Source of the DNA: CAYZJD01 sp964478455
Lineage (GTDB): Bacteria > Acidobacteriota > Terriglobia > Bryobacterales > Bryobacteraceae
Direction of reading: 5' to 3'
Length of the DNA: 10,200 bases
Assembly (NCBI GenBank): GCA_964478455.1
Contig: CAYZJD010000151.1
Location: forward strand, 1 to 10,200
In this document: positions 6,100-10,200 of the stretch, one piece after another
Layout: each line of letters begins with the position of its first letter
How positions within the stretch are numbered: position 1 is the first letter of the stretch
The notes under the pieces: generated by a model
Told to the model about the DNA's origin: nothing
The model's database searches: none
What the model saw: the letters and a program-made list of their open reading frames with translations, nothing else
Program-made: the position numbers and the translations under genes

Positions 6100-6564
6100 C
6101 TAGCCATTGATTAGCCGAGCTTGCGCCGGCTCGCGACGTCTACACTCGCGCCACAGGCAGTGCAAGAACCGCAAGCCGGTGGGAATACTCGGCGCGCCGG
6201 TGCCGCCAGCGATGCGTGAGCCCTCCGCAGTCGGGAACTCGACAATCCTCAGTCTGTTCTTCAGCGCCCGAATCGTCATCTGATACTCGATGGTATAGTC
6301 GAGCGCGTCGAGGGCCAGAATGCGCGCAGCCAGGCGCGTGATGGCTCGGTAGCCGTTGATGGAATCCGTAACATAGGCTCCCGCGCGGCGGAACAGGAGA
6401 TTCGCGAGCCGGTTGAACGCCAGGTTGGCCCACTTGCGCCAGCGGAGGTATGTCGTATACCCGCGGATACTTCGGAGCTGCGAGGATCTGTGCCGGGCCA
6501 TAAAAACGTAACCAGCCGGCCCCGCGAGTGTATTACGATCGCCGCGAGGGGGCGGCGACCGCAA
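6100..6564 (-). pseudogene. Family 2 glycosyltransferase lacking its N-terminal catalytic half
   Basis: A 154-residue frame read from TTG 6564 to TAG 6100-6102; an internal ATG gives MARHRSSQ. The sequence WRKWANLAFNRLANLLFRR, YVTDSINGYRAITR, YTIEYQMTIRALK, and RIVEFPT-EG-RI matches the C-terminal half of dolichol-phosphate-mannose-synthase-like family 2 glycosyltransferases. The first 100 or so residues are missing. These would carry the nucleotide-sugar fold, the DDGS-type motif and the DxD metal site. The 5' end overlaps the end of the upstream glycosyltransferase by 32 bp and no start has a ribosome binding site. A deletion that joined the two neighbouring paralogous genes is the simplest explanation. 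It is unlikely to be an active transferase by itself. Confidence 0.72.
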
Positions 6565-7321
6565 TTCCTTCGCTCTGGCCTAGCCCTGCCGAAACGGCGC
6601 GAGGGATACGCTTGAACCGGTAGTGGATGATCAGGACGATCATGCGGAGGCCGAGGCGGAATGCTCGCCAGAAACTGCCGGTGATCTTCGAACTTCCCAG
6701 GCGCGGCTGGTAGTGAACAGGGATCTCGACGCAAACCAGACGCGAGCGGATGGCCAGTATCATCAGTTCAGGCGAGAAGTGGCTGCGCCCGACCGTGAAT
6801 AGTGGGGCGATCTGCCGGAGAGCGTTGCGCCGGAAGAGTTTGTAAGTGCAGCCTACATCGGTTAGGCATGGCCCGTTGTGCAGGTACTCCAGCAACTTCG
6901 CCACTGCCCAATTGCCGTACCGCAAGAACGAGCCCATATTGGAGCCGGTCCAGATGCAGCTCTTCGATGTTCGCGTGCCGAAGACGACGTCGAACTCCTC
7001 CGCGTAAGGGAAGAACTTGAAAATGTCGGTGGGCCGGAAGGTGCTGTCGGACTCGACCAGAATGACCAGGTCGCCGGTGGCGGAGTCCAGTGCGGTCCGG
7101 CAGGCGTAGCCATACCCTTGCCGAGATTCGTGCGCAACCACTGCCCCGGCTGCCCGGGCCAGCTCGGCAGTTGCGTCCTTGCTGTTGTTGTCGACAACGA
7201 TAACCTCGTCGACTTCGGGCAACGCGCGGAATCCCTTCACCGCATCGCAAATGCACTCCGCCTCGTTGTAGGCGGGCATCGTCACGCTCACTTTCAGGCC
7301 TTTGTACACGGGCTCACCCAA
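6533..7321 (-). CDS. Family 2 glycosyltransferase, dolichol-phosphate-mannose-synthase-like
   Basis: 262 residues with a GT-A fold. VSVTMPAYNEAE is the first strand and helix, VIVVDNNSKD (VDNNS at 43-47) binds the nucleotide, and QGYGYACRTAL precedes LVESDSTF, where E90-S-D92 takes the DxD place. DVGCTYKLFRR follows, and the C-terminal part has SFWRAFRLGLRMIVLIIHYRF, which may lie along the membrane. Members transfer a sugar from a nucleotide donor to a polyprenyl phosphate or a growing glycan; the sugar cannot be told here. The start is TTG 7321 or GTG 7309. Either overlaps the epimerase stop (28 or 16 bp), so translation is probably coupled. The length is normal for the family. Confidence 0.88.
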   Translation of the reverse strand: MGEPVYKGLKVSVTMPAYNEAECICDAVKGFRALPEVDEVIVVDNNSKDATAELARAAGAVVAHESRQGYGYACRTALDSATGDLVILVESDSTFRPTDIFKFFPYAEEFDVVFGTRTSKSCIWTGSNMGSFLRYGNWAVAKLLEYLHNGPCLTDVGCTYKLFRRNALRQIAPLFTVGRSHFSPELMILAIRSRLVCVEIPVHYQPRLGSSKITGSFWRAFRLGLRMIVLIIHYRFKRIPRAVSAGLGQSEGIAVAAPSRRS

Positions 7322-8319
7322 GCCGGCGGCATTCCCTTTTCAATCTCGATCCCTTCGAAATCCCGAGACGCCCGGGGGCCCACCCGGAGGGCCCACCGAG
7401 CCATGCGCTCAAGTCCCTCGTCGAGAGCGACGGCAGGCTCATATCCGAGGACATCCCGGGCCTTGGCGTGGTCGCAGAAAGCGTGTATGACCTCATTCCT
7501 TGCCGGCAGGCATCGAATGCCCGTCTGCCTGCCCATCACACGCTGCACCCGCTCAGCCAGATCGAGTACCGTGTACGGGATGTCCGCGCCGATATTAAAC
7601 ACCCGGTTGTAAGCCGCAGGAATGGAGATCGAGCGCACAATCGCCGGGGCCACATCCGCAATATGCGAAAATGCGCGGGTCTGGCTGCCATCGCCGAAGA
7701 TCGTGCAGGGCAGCCCTTGCATGATCTGGTTCATGAAGATCCCGATGACGTTCCGGTATTTGTCCGCCGTGTTCTGCCGCTCCCCGTAAACGTTATGCGG
7801 GCGGAACACAACGTAGTTCAGTCCGAACATGTGCCGTGCGGCCGCCAGATCCAATTCCACAGCCAACTTAGCGACACCGTAGGGGTCTTCGGGCCGTGGA
7901 GTCATCTCTTCGGTCATCGGCGTCTGGAGGGCCCCATAAACCGCGATGCTGGAGGTGAAGACGAAACAGCGGCACTGATGGCGAACCGCCGCGTTGATGA
8001 GCGTCACGCTCCCGATCAGGTTGTTGTTGTAGTTGAACCTGCGAATAAAGTGGCTCAGCCCCTCGGCGGCGTACGCCGCCAGGTGGAAGACGTAGGCGAA
8101 AGGATGATGCTCGAACAACGAATCGATCAGGTCGGCGTCCGTAATGGATCCTTCCACGAACTCCGCCCGCGGATTCACGTTATCGAGATAGCCGGCCGAC
8201 AGATCGTCCAGAACCACCACGTCGTGGCCGGCGCTGAGAAGTCCGTCGGTTACATGGCTGCCGATGAAGCCGGCTCCACCGGTCACCAGAGACTTGGGAT
8301 GTGATCTGACCTGTGCCAT
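7294..8319 (-). CDS. NAD-dependent epimerase/dehydratase, GalE-like (extended SDR)
   Basis: 341 residues from ATG 8319 (an in-frame TTG at 8340 has no better support). It shows the NAD-binding motif VTGGAGFIGSH (about 12-22), an acidic VLDDLS after the second strand, FTSSIAVYG (S123/S124 region) and the catalytic Y147-x3-K151 (YGVAK). RPHNVYGERQ and VFNIGAD are typical of UDP-sugar epimerases and dehydratases. It acts on a nucleotide sugar such as UDP-glucose or UDP-glucuronate in the cytoplasm and would supply donors for the adjacent glycosyltransferases. Which sugar is converted cannot be decided. The C-terminal 25 residues (RASRDFEGIEIEKGM onward) extend past the usual fold. The gap to the upstream glycosyltransferase is 54 bp. 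Confidence 0.92.
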   Translation of the reverse strand: MAQVRSHPKSLVTGGAGFIGSHVTDGLLSAGHDVVVLDDLSAGYLDNVNPRAEFVEGSITDADLIDSLFEHHPFAYVFHLAAYAAEGLSHFIRRFNYNNNLIGSVTLINAAVRHQCRCFVFTSSIAVYGALQTPMTEEMTPRPEDPYGVAKLAVELDLAAARHMFGLNYVVFRPHNVYGERQNTADKYRNVIGIFMNQIMQGLPCTIFGDGSQTRAFSHIADVAPAIVRSISIPAAYNRVFNIGADIPYTVLDLAERVQRVMGRQTGIRCLPARNEVIHAFCDHAKARDVLGYEPAVALDEGLERMARWALRVGPRASRDFEGIEIEKGMPPAWVSPCTKA

Positions 8320-8373
8320 GGTTTCGGAATAAGGACCCAATATTGTACCGCGCCGCCGCGCCCGGGCACGGGA

Positions 8374-9605
8374 TCAAGCCTTTCGATTCTGCCTTCGGAA
8401 GCGCCACCAGGCCAGCAACGATTGCGTGGCCTGCTGCAACCGCGTAATCTGCTCTTCCTGGGAGTCCAATTCGGCTTTCAGTGCCTCCGCGCGGGCCCTC
8501 CACTGCGCGGCCTGCTGCTCCTGCCAGTTCTTCGCTTCCTCAAGCGATCTGATCCAGGCCTGCGATTCGCCGAAATAGGCGGCGTGCNNNNNNNNNNNNN
8601 NNNNNNNNNNNNNNNNNNNNNNNNNNNNNNNNNNNNNNNNNNNNNNNNNNNNNNNNNNNNNNNNNNNNNNNNNNNNNNNNNNNNNNNCGCTTCCTCAAGC
8701 GATCTGATCCAGGCCTGCGATTCGCCGAAATAGGCGGCGTGCCGCCGGTCCTGCTCTTCCATTTGCCGCCGCAGCAGTGCCACTTCCGCGTCGAGTCGGC
8801 ACAGTTCCTGCTGGAGCACCTGGTTGGCGTGAAACTGTTCCTCGGCGGTTCGCGATAACTCCTGCATCGCGCCGGCCACGGCATCGGGGGCCAAGCCCAG
8901 CAGCTTTCGCAGAGCCCGCAGCCGGGTAGCGCGCATGTGTTCGTGGTCGCGGCTCATGTTTTCGCCGTGAAGGCGATAGTATGCGAGCTTTTCATTGACA
9001 TAGCGGGCCGGATATCCAGCGGCCGCGATGCGCAGCCACAAGTCCCAGTCGGCGTGGCCGCCCAGGTCCGGATCGAACAGCCCCACCCGGTCGAGCACTC
9101 TTCGGGGCACCAAGACTGAGTTCGGCGGAAAGTAGCCGCCGATCAGCAGCGAAGGGAGGATGTCACCAGTAAGCAGGCGCCGGCTGGCACCCACCGAATA
9201 CGGTGCCTCGTGGCGCGCCGGCTGCGCGGCGTCCTCTTCGAATATCTGGTGGATGTCACAGTAGGCGAAACCCCAGCGCCCGTCCCGCATCAGGACCGCG
9301 ACGAGGCGCTCGCAGAATTCCGGCGCAAGCAAGTCGTCGGCGTCGAGAAACACCAGATACGGACTTCGGCTCTTCTCGAATCCAGCATTGCGAGCGAGCG
9401 GGAGGCCGCGATTGCTCTGTCGAACCGGCACGACGCGCGGATTGGCCGCAACGTCACCGAGACGCTCGATCGGCTCATCCGGCGAGCCGTCATCCACTAT
9501 GACGACCTCCAGATCCCGCAGTGTCTGCTCCAGTGCGCTGCGCACCGCTTGCGGCAGATAGTGCGCCTGGCGATAACACGGGATGACGACGCTGACTAGT
9601 GGCAC
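8374..9605 (-). CDS. Family 2 glycosyltransferase with C-terminal coiled coil (interrupted by a scaffold gap)
   Basis: It starts at GTG 9605, 4 bases after GGGAGG, and overlaps the upstream stop by 10 bp. Motifs are VSVVIPCYRQAHYL, VDDGS (D38-S41), RNAG, FLDADD (D88-D91, metal and donor binding), and GGHADWDLWLR (about 182-192, the catalytic-base region). Residues 241-345 are a Glu/Gln/Arg-rich coiled coil, ending in LAWWRFRRQNRKA and TGA 8374-8376. The coding strand crosses 100 N (8588-8687). The 55 bp on each side of the gap are identical. Merging them leaves 1077 bp, a single frame of 358 residues, while reading across the N run gives a false frame. Such enzymes add sugars to O-antigen or capsule chains; coiled-coil tails in these clusters often hold complexes together. 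The donor and acceptor are unknown. Confidence 0.9.
8533..8587. repeat. 55-bp direct repeat, left copy at scaffold gap
   Basis: Identical over 55 bp to 8688-8742 on the other side of the N run. It is probably the shared k-mer overlap of two contigs rather than a real duplication. Confidence 0.95.
8588..8687. other. Scaffold gap (100 N)
   Basis: Exactly 100 unknown bases, the conventional length for a gap of unknown size. It falls in the coiled-coil codons of the glycosyltransferase. Confidence 0.99.
8688..8742. repeat. 55-bp direct repeat, right copy at scaffold gap
   Basis: The second copy of the sequence at 8533-8587. It encodes the coiled-coil segment YFGESQAWIRSLEEA on the minus strand, as the first copy does in its own frame. 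Confidence 0.95.
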
Positions 9606-10200
9606 GCAGCCTCCCAGGCGGCCGTGTACGCCGCGCGCAACTGCTCGAACCGGCCCCGGACGCCGTCCGCGGCGGTGCCAGGGATGGCAATGCCAGCCTC
9701 CGCCATGAGACCGGCGGCGTGCGACAGACGGGCGGCGTCGGGAACCAGAGAGTCCGTGAGGCTGTCCCACAACAGCGCAGCGCAGCCTCGAATCCGCGCT
9801 TCCCGGCCGGTGTCCGTATCCGGACGCGTCCGGACGTAGGCTGCGGCGTCAGCGGAGTCCTCTTTTCTCAGGCGGGCCAGCAGGGCCTCCCGCCACCAGT
9901 GGCTTTGCTCTTCCATGAGGGGCCGTGGATCGCCGCGGAGCCGATCGTCCGGGTGCAACTTGAGCTCAAAGCAGACATCCACGCCTGCGAGAAGACCAGC
10001 GGGCAGCCCGGCGCTCCGGCCGAGTGTGGCGAACCGGCGTCGCCGCTCGGCGTACCTTGTGTGATAGGCACCCCACTCGAACAGGTAATGATCACCCACC
10101 GCCGCGGCGAGCTTGATTACCTGAAGCCAAAGGAACTCGCAATCGGCCGCGGCGATTGGCGCCGGTGGGAGCAGTCCGCCGCGCAACCCGATCAGCAGGC
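9596..10200 (-). CDS. Unrecognised protein in polysaccharide cluster (5' end outside window)
   Basis: The frame is open to the right edge (LLIGLRGGLLPP), so the start lies outside; TTG 10186 is not a convincing start. About 200 residues are visible. They are largely helical and rich in Ala, Arg and Leu, with ADCEFLWLQVIKLAAAVGDHYLFEWGAYHTRYAERRRRF, then FELKLHPDDRL, a WWREALLARL helix, and a final helical domain. No signal peptide, membrane segment or catalytic motif is visible. The overall pattern is faintly like the helical C-terminal part of some nucleotidyltransferase-fold proteins, but this is only an impression. Its stop overlaps the GTG of the glycosyltransferase by 10 bp, so it is probably in the same operon and linked to glycan synthesis. 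Confidence 0.6.
   Translation of the reverse strand, partial: LLIGLRGGLLPPAPIAAADCEFLWLQVIKLAAAVGDHYLFEWGAYHTRYAERRRRFATLGRSAGLPAGLLAGVDVCFELKLHPDDRLRGDPRPLMEEQSHWWREALLARLRKEDSADAAAYVRTRPDTDTGREARIRGCAALLWDSLTDSLVPDAARLSHAAGLMAEAGIAIPGTAADGVRGRFEQLRAAYTAAWEAACH
9610..9615 (-). promoter_or_regulatory. Shine-Dalgarno site for the coiled-coil glycosyltransferase
   Basis: GGGAGG on the minus strand lies 4 bases before GTG 9605, within the end of the upstream gene. It fixes this start against the longer open frame that reaches 9770. Confidence 0.65.

Noticed and set aside
5788..6114. A 108-codon + strand open frame in the junction region
   Set aside because: There is no ribosome binding site and no domain, and it runs through the intron-like fragment and hairpins and into the end of the minus-strand glycosyltransferase fragment.
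8422..8733. Open frames reading through the N run on both strands
   Set aside because: They exist only because the 100 N are treated as codons; the collapsed sequence supports just the one minus-strand glycosyltransferase frame.
1..10200. CRISPR array, restriction-modification or other defence cassette
   Set aside because: I saw no regularly spaced repeats, methyltransferase motifs or other defence-type catalytic signatures in either strand.

Overview
This window looks like bacterial chromosome at the right edge of an integrated mobile element. The DNA is GC-rich throughout. The element's integrase, and a second integrase remnant beside it, resemble the tyrosine recombinases common in soil Acidobacteriota of the Solibacter/Bryobacter type. 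That host assignment is an inference from protein style, not something the sequence proves. A run of exactly 100 N shows this is a scaffold, probably from a metagenome or draft genome.

Left half (1-5563, all + strand): a compact phage-like replication and integration module. It holds the C-terminal part of a primase-like replication protein (open at the left edge), a free-standing HNH endonuclease, a UvrD/Rep-type superfamily 1 helicase and a tyrosine recombinase. The first three genes overlap by a few bases (11-bp overlap, then ATGA), so they are probably translated as one unit. The helicase is doubly unusual. Its P-loop is split by a frameshift that removing 5 bases would repair exactly. 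Its motif V is interrupted by a 289-residue intein that appears to carry a GIY-YIG-like endonuclease rather than the usual LAGLIDADG one.

Middle (5564-6099): no intact gene. It holds a broken C-terminal fragment of a second integrase (about 5611-5759), a stretch on the minus strand that resembles the 5' end of a group II intron (about 5831-5913), and small hairpins. Genes on both sides converge here. It is best read as the element/host junction, filled with remnants of earlier insertions.

Right half (6100-10200, all - strand): a cell-surface polysaccharide cluster. In order of transcription it holds an unrecognised protein (open at the right edge), a family 2 glycosyltransferase with a coiled-coil tail, a GalE-like NAD-dependent epimerase, a dolichol-phosphate-mannose-synthase-like glycosyltransferase, and a second glycosyltransferase that lacks its catalytic N-terminal half. 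Short overlaps suggest an operon. The scaffold gap lies inside the first glycosyltransferase and is flanked by an exact 55-bp duplication. Merging the two copies gives one intact 358-residue reading frame, so the gap looks like an assembly artefact.
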